Assembly (NCBI GenBank): GCA_963698775.1
Contig: CAVOSE010000038.1
Span: 1-64,000 of the forward strand
DNA length: 64,000 bases
Reading direction: 5' to 3'
DNA from: Thiohalocapsa sp963698775
GTDB lineage: Bacteria > Pseudomonadota > Gammaproteobacteria > Chromatiales > Chromatiaceae
How positions within the stretch are numbered: position 1 is the first letter of the stretch; every line of letters starts with the position of its first letter. The notes under the pieces were generated by a model. That model was not told where the DNA came from, ran no database searches, and saw nothing but the letters and a program-made list of their open reading frames with translations. Shown one piece after another: positions 35,322 to 43,312 of this stretch. A program made the position numbers and the translations under genes.

Positions 35322-35435
35322 CGCGGGCAGGGCGGCGTCCAGGTGCAGATAGGTTCGCCGGCCAATGGTCTTGCCCGGCATGCTTGTTACACGATTATTG
35401 TGACGAACCGTCGCTGAAATCCCCGCCCATGCGCA

Positions 35436-35867
35436 TCACCAGGCATCTTCCGCCAGATCCATGTAACGCTGCATGCTGGCTAGCCAGTCCGGCATGTCCT
35501 GCTTGATTGTCGTCTTCAGATTCGCGAGCGCCGCGGGTTCGACCATTCCTTGCTCTGAAAGAAAGGTATAGAACTTTTTCAAACTAGCGGCATTGCTCTT
35601 GATGCTAGCGGCGTTGGACCACATCGCCTTGCGAATAAACCAGTCTCCGAGAAATTCAGCGACCTGATCACTCCCGTCTCTTGCCGCGACTGCATCGTAG
35701 TACAGCAGGTAGTGATTGACATAAAAATCGATGTTCGAACAGTGCTGCCGGATCGTCGTGTGCTTCAGACCGGCGGCCGCCAGCCAATCCGCAAACGCGG
35801 ATAAGAGCTGCTTGTTTTGCTCGATGAGTGCGTCACGATCGTTTTCAGGATCCGCTTCACTAGACAT
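35436..35867 (-). CDS. Solitary recombinase core-binding-like domain protein
   Basis: The 143-aa protein resembles only the N-terminal SAM-like core-binding domain of tyrosine recombinases. LKHTTIRQHCSNIDFYVNHY lies near residues 34-53, then FIRKAMWSNAASIKSNAASL and KKFYTFLSEQGMVEP. No catalytic domain with R-H-R-Y follows: the protein ends LASMQRYMDLAEDAW. A GGAG ribosome site precedes the ATG at 35867, and no frameshift is seen, so it may be a genuine stand-alone protein. It could bind DNA or another recombinase. It lies next to the DnaA-box repeats and a dead helicase. Confidence 0.65.
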   Translation of the reverse strand: MSSEADPENDRDALIEQNKQLLSAFADWLAAAGLKHTTIRQHCSNIDFYVNHYLLYYDAVAARDGSDQVAEFLGDWFIRKAMWSNAASIKSNAASLKKFYTFLSEQGMVEPAALANLKTTIKQDMPDWLASMQRYMDLAEDAW

Positions 35868-36112
35868 GCTGATCTCCAAGAAAGGATTGAGCCCTTGACC
35901 CTTGTTGGCCCTGCGGCGAGCACCTTTATACCGCCCGTTGTGGCCTGCAATTCTTCGCCCGCCCATTTTGCCCCAGGGTGCTGCCCTGTATCGCCGCGGG
36001 TGCGAGGGGCCGGCGGCGACCGAGACGAGCGGACGTGCGCCTCGTCCTATGGGGCCGGGGGACGGTTGGGATCGGTCGGGGTCACTCGCTGCTGTCATCC
36101 CCGCTTCACGGG

Positions 36113-36216
36113 TTGGTCAATTGCTGACCAATCTGCTGCGTTGTGGCTGGCGCTCAGCGACTTAGGCCCGTTTCCACCAGGCTTATGCACAGGTGTTGCA
36201 CAGTCGCTGGGGATAA
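36113..36216 (+). repeat. DnaA-box dyad repeat, copy A
   Basis: This 104-bp unit starts with the dyad TTGGTCAATTGCTGACCAA, continues with GCGCTCAGCGACTTAGG, then TTATGCACAGGT (one change from the DnaA box TTATCCACA), a CACA and GGGGATAA. It aligns end to end with copy C on the opposite strand at 59945-60048, which is also 104 bp long. Confidence 0.7.
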
Positions 36217-36284
36217 GGTGATCGTGCTCGTTCCCAAGCCGACTCATGCCTTGACGGTATCAAAGAATCAGCCAGTTAGGAATG

Positions 36285-36377
36285 TTGGCCAATCATTGAC
36301 CAATGTGACGGCGTATCGTATCCGCTCAGTGGCTTGGCTCAATAACGCACAGGTTTATCCACAGGTGGCACACATCG
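36285..36377 (+). repeat. DnaA-box dyad repeat, copy B
   Basis: A more diverged copy, same orientation as copy A and 68 bp after it. It has TTGGCCAATCATTGACCAA, CGCTCAGTGGCTTGG and a perfect TTATCCACAGGT, but it lacks the final GGGGATAA. Confidence 0.65.
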
Positions 36378-36497
36378 GATGTGGGGCGTTCGTGCGGGGG
36401 ATGGGCTGCTTGCGAACCCCGTGGATCGAGACACCGGTGAGCAGGTGCGCGCTGCCGGCGAAGTCGTTGGTTCGACGTCGGACTGCCTTCGCATGGC

Positions 36498-38327
36498 TCA
36501 TCGGTCGTCGCCGGCCTGGCGAATGGTCGGGGTCAGTTCCACCGTGACCTGGTCGTTGCCGATCCAGATCTGGCCGCCGTCGAGCGTGCACTGGATCTCC
36601 ATGCTGCGCTCCACCAGTGCGGTCAATGCCTGAACCTCGTCTGGGTCCAGATCCAACACGCGCAGGTTCTTCAGGCGCTCAAGGCCGCGACTGTTCTGCT
36701 GCCACCAGAGGTCTGCGGCGCGGCCGCCATAGTTGACCACCACCACGTTCCGAGCGCGCCCGCAGGCCTGGCGGAGGCGTCGCTCGTCAGGTTGTCCCAA
36801 CTCGATCCAGCGCTCGATCTCTCCGCTCAAGCTCCGCTGCCACAGGTCCGGCTCGTCGTCGGTGGAGATGCCCTTGGTGAAACTCAGTTGCGGGTCGGCG
36901 AACAGGCAGAAGGCGAGCAGGCGAACCATCATCCGTGCATCGGTCTCGGAGGGGTGGCGTGCAAGGGTGAGCGTGTGCTGCTCGTAAGCGTTGCAGCCAG
37001 CGTTGCTCGTACTCCCGCAGCGCATCGCCCTGCAATAACCGCTCGCGCACCCGATAAAACAGCTCGCACAGATCCTCGCTGAACTGCACCGCGCTCGCCG
37101 AGGGCATCAGCTTCAGCAGGTCGAAGGCCTCCACGCGGTTCAGCTGCATCGGTGTCGCCGTCGCCAGCAATAGCGTCCCGGACTGGCCATACAGGATATC
37201 GCGCAGTTCCTGATACAGCTTGTTGAAGCGCGGCATCTGGGCGTTGTTGTCCGGCGACTGCCGGCGCGCCTTGTGCGCTTCGTCCACCAGCACCAGGTCG
37301 GTGCGCGGGAACTGCGCCAGCAGCCGGCCCCCGCGGCGGTTGATGATCAGCCCAGTCGAGATGATCTCCAGCGGGGCGTCGAACAACTTGCCTTTGCCGC
37401 TGATCAGTTCGCGCAAGCCCAGCTCGACCCGTTCATCGCCCGGTAGTAAAGGCGCCAGCCGGATCATGGCTGCGCGCAGACGCTCGTTGAAGGTCGGCGT
37501 CAATGCTCCGTCGGTTGTCTCCGCCACCTCCCGCGCCTTGCGCCTGCGGCCTTGCTCCATCGGCGTGCCGTCGATCTCCTGCAGCGGACCCGCGTTGTCG
37601 GCAATGGTGACCAGGCGCTCCTTGACCGCATCCGGCAACGTCAGGGTGCGGATATAGGCATGGTTACCGGCCCACAACGCCTCAAAGCTGGCGCGCTTGT
37701 GCCTGAAGAGCTTACGGTTCCAGTCGATCCAGGACGGCTGCACCGTGATGTTCTCGGCATTCAACGCCAGCGCCGTCAGCGACTCGTTCAGCGAGCCGGA
37801 GATGAATAGGGCCTCCTGGTCGTCGCTGAAGATCGCCCACTTCTCGTGCAGATAGCCATCTTGGGCATAGTCTGGCGGCCGCGGCGTGCCCTGCTTGCCG
37901 TGCACCCGCAGGCCAACGCGCAATTCCAGATACCCGTTGGCGACCATCCAGGCCAAAAGCTCGACGCCGCGCTGGATCGCGGCCGGCCATGCCTGCGCCA
38001 CCGAGAGCTGCGGCAACAGGCATGCCACCGCGCGCGCCTGATCGCCTTGCAGCACCGCCGCCGCATCTTTTGGGTCGAGCTGTAGCCCCACCACGAAGCG
38101 TGCCTTACCGCCCTGCTCGACAAAGCGCGAAAACCCCTGCGAGGCCGCGGCGAGCGAGCTGGAGGTGAAATACCCGCCACCCGGTCGTAGCGCAGCGCGC
38201 GCGACAGCGCCGGGATGTAGAAATCGTGCAGGATGTCGACTGGGCGGCCATCGTCGCGCAGGTCCGAGGTGGCGTAGCACTGCTCCCACGGGTAGGCGCG
38301 CAGGCTCGGCTTTGGTGCCTCTGGCAT
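36498..38327 (-). pseudogene. PLD-nuclease/SNF2-type helicase remnant
   Basis: Three frames join into one broken gene. Frame 1 (start at 38327) reads MPEAPKPSLRAYPWEQCYAT to ALRYDRVAG. Frame 2 continues GYFTSSSLAAASQGFSRFVE and holds a phospholipase D-like site (YLHEKWAIFSDD...FISGSLNES). It then passes directly to helicase motif II (LVLVDEAHKARR) and motif III (LLLATATPMQ). The helicase motif I/Walker A segment is missing through an internal deletion near LLPGDERVEL. Frame 3 carries the rest (MMVRLLAFCLFADPQLSFTK to the stop). Such PLD-helicase proteins occur in defence islands. Two frameshifts and the loss of motif I make this non-functional. Confidence 0.78.
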
Positions 38328-38356
38328 TGCGTCAAGCCCCTTGAGCGGCAGCGCGG

Positions 38357-38491
38357 CTATCCGGCGTCGGCCGGCGGGTCGGCGGAATCGAGGCGCTCGG
38401 TCACCAACCGATGCAGGGCTTCGATACGCGCGATGAGTGCTCTGCGATCCAGCGGTTCCAAGTCGAACGGCGCGTGCCTAATGTCTCGCAT
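38357..38491 (-). CDS. 44-aa protein coupled to the nucleotidyltransferase
   Basis: This short frame starts with an ATG inside the last codons of the nucleotidyltransferase gene (14-bp overlap) and reads MRDIRHAPFDLEPLDRRAL, then IARIEALHRLVTERL. It is charged and probably helical. The overlap and its in-register start suggest real translation. A partner of MNT-type nucleotidyltransferases is normally a HEPN protein of over 100 residues, so this may be a truncated partner or a separate small protein. Confidence 0.5.
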   Translation of the reverse strand: MRDIRHAPFDLEPLDRRALIARIEALHRLVTERLDSADPPADAG

Positions 38492-38873
38492 AGACGGATA
38501 CTCCTTCACGCAGCGAGCGACCGATGACGTGGTTCGGCGACTCGCGCCAGGTATCGATCTCGTCGCGGCTGTACAGCAGGATGTCCACTGGGATTCGAAT
38601 GCCGTGCAAGGCGCGACGGACTCGTCGCAGCTGGTCCTGACGGCTGTGCTCCGCGGTGAATGGGTTGTGCATGATGACCATCAAATCGAGGTCGGAATCG
38701 GCTCCAGCATCACCCCGGGCGCGGGAGCCGAACAAGATCACTTGCTCGGGATCGACAGCAGAGATGGTCGCCTCAACCACGGCGCGCGCGGTCTCGTCGA
38801 GTCCTGCCGACGGCTCGGCGCGCGTATCGAGTCGCTTGATTGGCCGTGCATGTTGCATGGGCTGTGTGCTCAT
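38478..38873 (-). CDS. Minimal nucleotidyltransferase (MNT) domain protein
   Basis: The 131-aa protein has the MNT active-site signature VILFGSRARGDAGADSDLDL near residues 45-64, with both catalytic aspartates of DSDLD, and VDILLYSRDEIDTW near 95-108. In MntA antitoxins this domain AMPylates a HEPN toxin. The N-terminal 25 residues are polar and not conserved. A second ATG lies five codons into the frame. A 44-aa frame overlaps its end and a HEPN-like fragment lies 57 bp upstream, which suggests a decayed HEPN-MNT toxin-antitoxin locus. Confidence 0.82.
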   Translation of the reverse strand: MSTQPMQHARPIKRLDTRAEPSAGLDETARAVVEATISAVDPEQVILFGSRARGDAGADSDLDLMVIMHNPFTAEHSRQDQLRRVRRALHGIRIPVDILLYSRDEIDTWRESPNHVIGRSLREGVSVYARH

Positions 38874-38929
38874 CTGGTCGCTCCTGGGGTGGGCGTCTAT
38901 TCCATCATCCGGGCCATCACCCGCGTCGG

Positions 38930-39243
38930 TTAGAGTTCATCGTCGATCAGCAACGCCTCGCGCCGCAACACGTCGTCGTCGCACTCGTTGGCCCAGACCT
39001 TGAGCAGACCGCGCAGCGCCGCGTTGTCGAGCTTGCCATGGGTCCGCAGCGCGTTGCGGGCGGCGACGATACCATGTTGAGCACGCTGGCGTTGCGTTCT
39101 GGCTCGTCGAGATAGTCGTGCGCGAACTGGTTGCGGATGGCGCGCAGGCGCGGCCTTGGTGATCTGTCCGTCGGAATGATGATCAAGGCCAGTCGGTGTT
39201 TTTTGAAGTGGCGTATTGATTGCCTGACTCGATCGACACTCAC
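38930..39243 (-). pseudogene. HEPN-like fragment
   Basis: One minus-strand frame reads RLRAIRNQFAHDYLDEPE, which contains an R-x4-H motif (RNQFAH) as in HEPN ribonucleases, followed by RNASVLN. Another frame continues ARNALRTHGKLDNAALRGL, then LKVWANECDDDVLRREALLI, to a stop at 38930. The pieces are out of frame with each other. It lies directly upstream of the nucleotidyltransferase gene. The family assignment rests on a short motif only. Confidence 0.45.
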
Positions 39244-39257
39244 GGAGCATCACGTCC

Positions 39258-40417
39258 ATGTCGCAAACACGTTCGGCGCCACGACCGCGCCGCCTGCTCC
39301 AGCGCACGATGCCGGGTCTGTTCGCGCTGGCGCAGTATCAGCCGGCCCGGACGCGGCGACCTGCATCCTGGTGGCGGCGACCTTGGCGCCGTTGGCGGGC
39401 GGCGATGTGGAACGGTACACCATGCTGCTGTTGGGGCTGACGCTGATGACCGGGTTACTGTACGTGCTCGCGGGACTGGGTCGGCTCGGGATCATGGCCA
39501 ATTTCTTGTCGCAGCCGATCCTGACCGCGAAGAGCTTTGCCCGCCGCAATGGCTACAGCATCGATGCCAATCAGGAACTGGTCGCCTTCGGCGCGTGCAA
39601 CCTGGCCTCGGGGCTGGCGCAGGGCTTCCCGGTTACCGGTGCCGATTCGCGCACCGCGGTGAACAACGCTATGGGCGGCAAGACCCAGTTGGTGGGCGTG
39701 GTGGCCGGCGGCGCGATGCTGCTGGTGGTGATCTTCATGACCGCGCCGCTCGCCTTTGTGCCGACGACGGCGGGGGTGCTGTTACTGGGCGTGCTGCCGG
39801 GCGTGTTGTTGGCGGTCGCGCTGTCGCTGATCTGGCTGCTCAGCGTGGGTTCCCGTCCGAATGACGCGGTGCTGGGTCGGGTCGCCGGACGCAAGGGCTT
39901 TCACAGCACATCGGACTACCCCGAGGCGAAGACGCTGCGGGGCCTGCTGCTGTATCGTTTCGAGTCCAATATCGTGTTTTACAACGCCGACTACTTCAAG
40001 TCGCGGGTGCTTGCCGTGGTCGCCGCACAGGAGCCGCCGGTGCGCTGGGTGGTGATCGACGCCAGCCCGATCAACCCGGTCGATGTGACTGGTTTGCGCA
40101 AGGTCGACGAGCTGCGCGAGGAACTCGCCCGAGCGGGCGCGACGCTGGCCGTGGTGCGGATGAAGCGTTACCTCGAGCGTTTCTTCGAGCCGGGTTTTGT
40201 CGAAGCGCGTCGAGCGGCGAGCGAGGTCCAGCATTTCGACTCCGTGAAACTCGCGATCAATGCCTTCATCGCGGATCAAAAGGCCCATGGGGTGGACCTC
40301 GGCGGCACATTCAGCGAGGATCAGGCCACGCTCTCGACGGAGTGGAACAATGCCATTGAGCCGCCCGCCGACGATGAACCGTCTCCGGTTCCAGCCTCGC
40401 CGGCGTCTGGCGGGTGA
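39258..40417 (+). pseudogene. SulP-family anion transporter remnant with internal deletions
   Basis: The start (MSQTRSAPRPRRLLQRTMPG, then LFALAQYQPA) is the N-terminus of a SulP permease. The remainder is in another frame and joins distant parts of the family in order: PDAATCILVAATLAPLAGG, then FLSQPILT directly against AKSFARRNGYSIDANQELVA, then FVPTTA directly against GVLLLGVLPGVLLAVALSL. A complete STAS domain follows (VVIDASPINPVDVTGLRKVD). Most membrane segments are lost. Two of the deletion joints keep the frame, so a long open frame persists (39131-40417) although the transporter cannot work. Confidence 0.78.
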
Positions 40418-40620
40418 TGCATCCTGGTGGCCAAGACGACCTGCTGGTGGAGGATTCGAGAGGGCGCATGTCACGCTCGGACCCTGAGTCCGCGGGTGTC
40501 TTAGGGTCTGCTTCGCGGACCGTTCGCGGTGGCCTGATTGATGACGGAGGCCGCTTTCCCCTAACCCGTCGCCGCACTGTGCTGACGAGTTTGCACCGGC
40601 CATTTGACGAGTGACAGACC
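40418..40620. other. Short intergenic region
   Basis: No gene is supported. It contains no hairpin with a T-tract. It should hold the promoter of the AEC transporter gene. Confidence 0.4.
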
Positions 40621-41577
40621 ATGGATCTAGCCCTCCGCGCCGCTGAATCGATGTTGGTCATGATGACGCTGTTTGGTGCCGCGCTCGCGCTGCGCAGCGC
40701 CAAGGTGCTGACCGAACAGCATGCCGGCGTCTTCGCCAAGGCCATCACGCAGTTGGTGCTGCCGGCACTGGTTTTTGGTCATTTGGCCGCGCATCGCATC
40801 AGCTTGGAGATGTTGGAGGGGCCCGCGCTGATGTTCTCCAGCAGCGTGCTGCTGATGGTGCTGGGCTATGTCGCGGGGCGCTGGGTCTTCCGGCTGCCGC
40901 GGCCGAGCCTGGGCGCGGTGGTACTCTGTACTGGTTTCACTTCCGCGGCCTTCCTTGGTATTGCGCTGGTCGAAATCGTGTATCCGCATGACGGCGACAT
41001 GGAGGAGACCGTGTTGATCGCCGAGCTGGGCGTGGGTGTGCCCGTGTTTATTCTCGGCCCCCTGATCGCGGCCTATTTCGGTGTTCGCGATGACGGTGAG
41101 GCCTTTTCGATCGTGCGGGGGTTGGTTGCCTATCTGCGCTCGCCGATCTTCATCGCGATCGTCACTGGCCTGCTATGGGGTGGGCTGGGCCTGCCCACGG
41201 GCGGGAATTTACCACTTGATGTGTTGTTCGGCGTCTGCAAGCAACTCGAAGGTGGCCTGGTTCCGCTCGTGGGCTTGGCGGTGGGGCTGATGTTGCGTCC
41301 GCTGCCCTTTGTCAAACTCGCGCCGCTCATCGTTTTCGTCGGAGTCGCGCAGCTGATCGTGCAGCCGGGCTACCTGGCGTTCAGCTCCGACCTATTGGCC
41401 TTGCAGCCGATGCAACGCGAGTCCCTGCTGCTGCAGGGGGCGGCGCCGGTGGCGACGCTGCCCGCGATCTTCTGCCGCGAGTACAACTGCGATGCCCAAC
41501 TCGCGGCATCGTTGATCCTCGCCACCACCATCTTGGCCATGGGCTCCATTCCGTTGACTGTGGTCTGGTTCGGTTAA
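40621..41577 (+). CDS. AEC-family (auxin efflux carrier-like) transporter
   Basis: The 318-aa inner-membrane protein has about ten hydrophobic segments. Family features are the N-terminal LVMMTLFGAALALRSAKVL, VLPALVFGHLAAHRIS, GFTSAAFLGIALVEIVYP and the C-terminal ATLPAIFCREYNCDAQLAAS with LATTILAMGSIPLTV. It probably exports or imports an organic anion. The stop codon TAA lies inside the left end of a palindromic element (TTAAGGCGATTTCTGTC), so the element arrived exactly at the gene end or supplied the stop. Confidence 0.88.
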   Translation: MDLALRAAESMLVMMTLFGAALALRSAKVLTEQHAGVFAKAITQLVLPALVFGHLAAHRISLEMLEGPALMFSSSVLLMVLGYVAGRWVFRLPRPSLGAVVLCTGFTSAAFLGIALVEIVYPHDGDMEETVLIAELGVGVPVFILGPLIAAYFGVRDDGEAFSIVRGLVAYLRSPIFIAIVTGLLWGGLGLPTGGNLPLDVLFGVCKQLEGGLVPLVGLAVGLMLRPLPFVKLAPLIVFVGVAQLIVQPGYLAFSSDLLALQPMQRESLLLQGAAPVATLPAIFCREYNCDAQLAASLILATTILAMGSIPLTVVWFG

Positions 41578-41590
41578 GGCGATTTCTGTC
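41574..41590. repeat. Left end of the MITE-like palindromic element
   Basis: TTAAGGCGATTTCTGTC matches the left 17 bp of the elements at 4684 and 27799. Only the end remains. It overlaps the AEC transporter stop codon on one side and touches a cysteine desulfurase fragment on the other. Confidence 0.55.
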
Positions 41591-41712
41591 GAATCGGTGT
41601 GGCTTCGGCTGAGACTGAACCACTCGGCGCCGAGGAGGGCGTTGTCTTCGACGCCCATGGTGCGCCAGATGCGAGAGGGCTCGACCGTGCCGGAGGAGCA
41701 GGCGGAGACCCG
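41589..41712 (-). pseudogene. Cysteine desulfurase (NifS/IscS-type) C-terminal fragment
   Basis: On the minus strand the segment reads VSACSSGTVEPSRIWRTMGV, then EDNALLGAEWFSLSRSHTDS. This is the catalytic-cysteine loop (ACSSGT) and the following FSLGR-type motif of class V aminotransferases. No N-terminal part is present. It is broken off at the palindromic element end. Confidence 0.65.
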
Positions 41713-41791
41713 GAGCCTACGGCGTGCTGCGTGCACCTGATTTCGCAGAACTGCGTCAGCAATTGTTTAATCTGACCCCATTCAAAAAGTA

Positions 41792-41821
41792 TTGACCTGA
41801 TAAATAGTGTGCATTTATAAA
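41792..41821 (+). promoter_or_regulatory. Sigma-70 promoter of phosphoribulokinase
   Basis: TTGACC (41792-41797) and TATAAA (41816-41821) are separated by 18 bp, 41 bp before the prk start, in a markedly AT-rich stretch. No CbbR-type operator (T-N11-A) was confirmed by eye. Confidence 0.6.
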
Positions 41822-41861
41822 TGAGGGGCATGAATCACTAACTAGAAGTCTGGAGGACAGC

Positions 41862-42752
41862 ATGTCGAGGAAACATCCCATCGTTGCGGTGACCGGCTCG
41901 TCCGGGGCGGGTACCAGCACGGTTAAGAACGCTCTGGAACGCATCTTTAAACGGGTTGGTGCGCGGGCGGCCTTGATCGAGGGAGACAGCTTCCATCGCT
42001 ACGATCGGGCGACCATGAAGACCGAGCTGATCAACGCCAAGGAGAGTGGTCGGAATCTGAGCCACTTTGGGCCGGAGGGAAATCTCTTCGACAAGCAGCT
42101 GGAGCTGTTTCAGAGCTATGGCAAGTCCGGTACCGGGCTACGCCGGTTCTACGTGCACAACGAGGAAGAGGCGGTACGCCATGAGTGTGAGCCAGGCACC
42201 TTTACGGAGTGGGAGCCGATCCCGCCGGATACCGACCTGCTGTTCTACGAGGGGCTGCACGGCGGCGTCGTGGATGGCGACATCGACCTGTCGGCGGAGG
42301 TCGATTTACTGATCGGCGTGTGTCCCACCATCAACCTGGAGTGGGTGCAGAAGATCAGTCGGGATACGCGCGAGCGGGGCTACAAACCCGACGACGTCAA
42401 AGACGTGATTTATCGCCGCATGTACGACTACATGCACTACATCCTGCCGCAGTTCTCGAAGACCCATATCAATTTTCAGCGCATCCCGGTGACGGATACG
42501 TCGAACCCGTTCTGTGTGACGGAGATCCCAACCGCGGAACAGAGCCTGGTGCTGATCCATTTTTTGAAACCGAGACCGAACGTCGAGTACAAGATCAACC
42601 TCAAGGGGCTCATCGACAACTCGATGATCACGGGCTTCAACACCTTGGTGATCCCTGGCGGCAAGATGATGTATGCGATGGAGCTGATCTTGACCGACCG
42701 GATACTGGAACTTATGAAGCGACGCGGGCATCTGGGTGAAGACGCCGCTTGA
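41862..42752 (+). CDS. prk: Phosphoribulokinase
   Basis: The 296-aa class I (bacterial octameric) enzyme phosphorylates ribulose 5-phosphate in the Calvin cycle. The P-loop is VAVTGSSGAGTSTVKNALER near residues 8-27. The substrate region EGDSFHRYDRATMK near 40-53 carries the catalytic aspartate, followed by SHFGPEGNLFD and FYEGLHGG near 128-135. LLIGVCPTINLEWVQKISRD and the C-terminal GKMMYAMELILTDRILELM agree with the family. Its length matches known forms (about 290 aa). A strong CTGGAGG ribosome site lies before the ATG. It has its own promoter and no other cbb gene nearby, as is common in Chromatiaceae. Confidence 0.96.
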   Translation: MSRKHPIVAVTGSSGAGTSTVKNALERIFKRVGARAALIEGDSFHRYDRATMKTELINAKESGRNLSHFGPEGNLFDKQLELFQSYGKSGTGLRRFYVHNEEEAVRHECEPGTFTEWEPIPPDTDLLFYEGLHGGVVDGDIDLSAEVDLLIGVCPTINLEWVQKISRDTRERGYKPDDVKDVIYRRMYDYMHYILPQFSKTHINFQRIPVTDTSNPFCVTEIPTAEQSLVLIHFLKPRPNVEYKINLKGLIDNSMITGFNTLVIPGGKMMYAMELILTDRILELMKRRGHLGEDAA

Positions 42753-42822
42753 GCCTGTTACGCGCGCGGCCCACGCGGTCTGCGGAGTCGCGTCGGCGCC
42801 AGCTCGCATGACACCCAGGCCT

Positions 42823-43125
42823 TCAATGCGTCGACTGCGCGCGTTCTTTGGCCTCAGCCGCCATGCGCTGCTGGCGGCGGATGGCCTGGTCGCTCAGCGG
42901 CGGGTCGACACCGGCACCCCGTGAAATGATCGAGAAGGTATTGCCCGTGATGTAGTCGATCGCTTCCAGGGCGCCGCACGAGACATTGGAATATTCCAAC
43001 CGCCCGTCCGGCTGAACACACTTGTAGATGACCGGGGGACCTGCCGCGGCCTGCGCTGAGGCAAGCATCGTAATCAGCACCGCCGTCAGCAACGCGCGCG
43101 TGCGGAGTGATCTATGGTTTGTCAT
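42823..43125 (-). CDS. Exported DUF4124-like small protein
   Basis: The 100-aa protein starts MTNHRSLRTRALLTAVLITM and has a cleavable signal ending ASAQAAAG. It then has a short DUF4124-like segment, IYKCVQPDGRLEYSNVSCG, with two cysteines probably forming a disulfide. The C-terminus is charged (AIRRQQRMAAEAKERAQSTH). It is convergent with prk. The function is unknown. A similar segment is found in the second half of the glutaredoxin fusion at 27965. Confidence 0.72.
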   Translation of the reverse strand: MTNHRSLRTRALLTAVLITMLASAQAAAGPPVIYKCVQPDGRLEYSNVSCGALEAIDYITGNTFSIISRGAGVDPPLSDQAIRRQQRMAAEAKERAQSTH

Positions 43126-43312
43126 TTGCGCTGACTCCTGTCGTTGAGATTGGCCGCGCGCGGGCCGCGCCGGACCAATCTCGGTTTCCCTCAGCTTGCG
43201 GTATGCCCGCGCTCGCGTCTGTGCGTTGGTGCAAGGATTCGGCAGTTGCCGCTGCGGCCGTGGCTGTGGTCTCGCATCTGCCCGAGTGCCGGGGGCGGTG
43301 GACCCTTTGCCC

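Larger units (their letters stand above)
35868..36497. other. Intergenic region carrying DnaA-box repeats
   Basis: No gene is supported. The right half carries two tandem copies of the TTGGTCAA-dyad/TTATCCACA element (36113-36216 and 36285-36377). The left half has GC-rich, arginine-rich frames only. Confidence 0.6.

Noticed and set aside
39131..40417. Intact 428-aa SulP transporter
   Set aside because: The open frame is long, but the family's membrane segments are missing at two joints and the true N-terminus lies in another frame at 39258, so it is a pseudogene.
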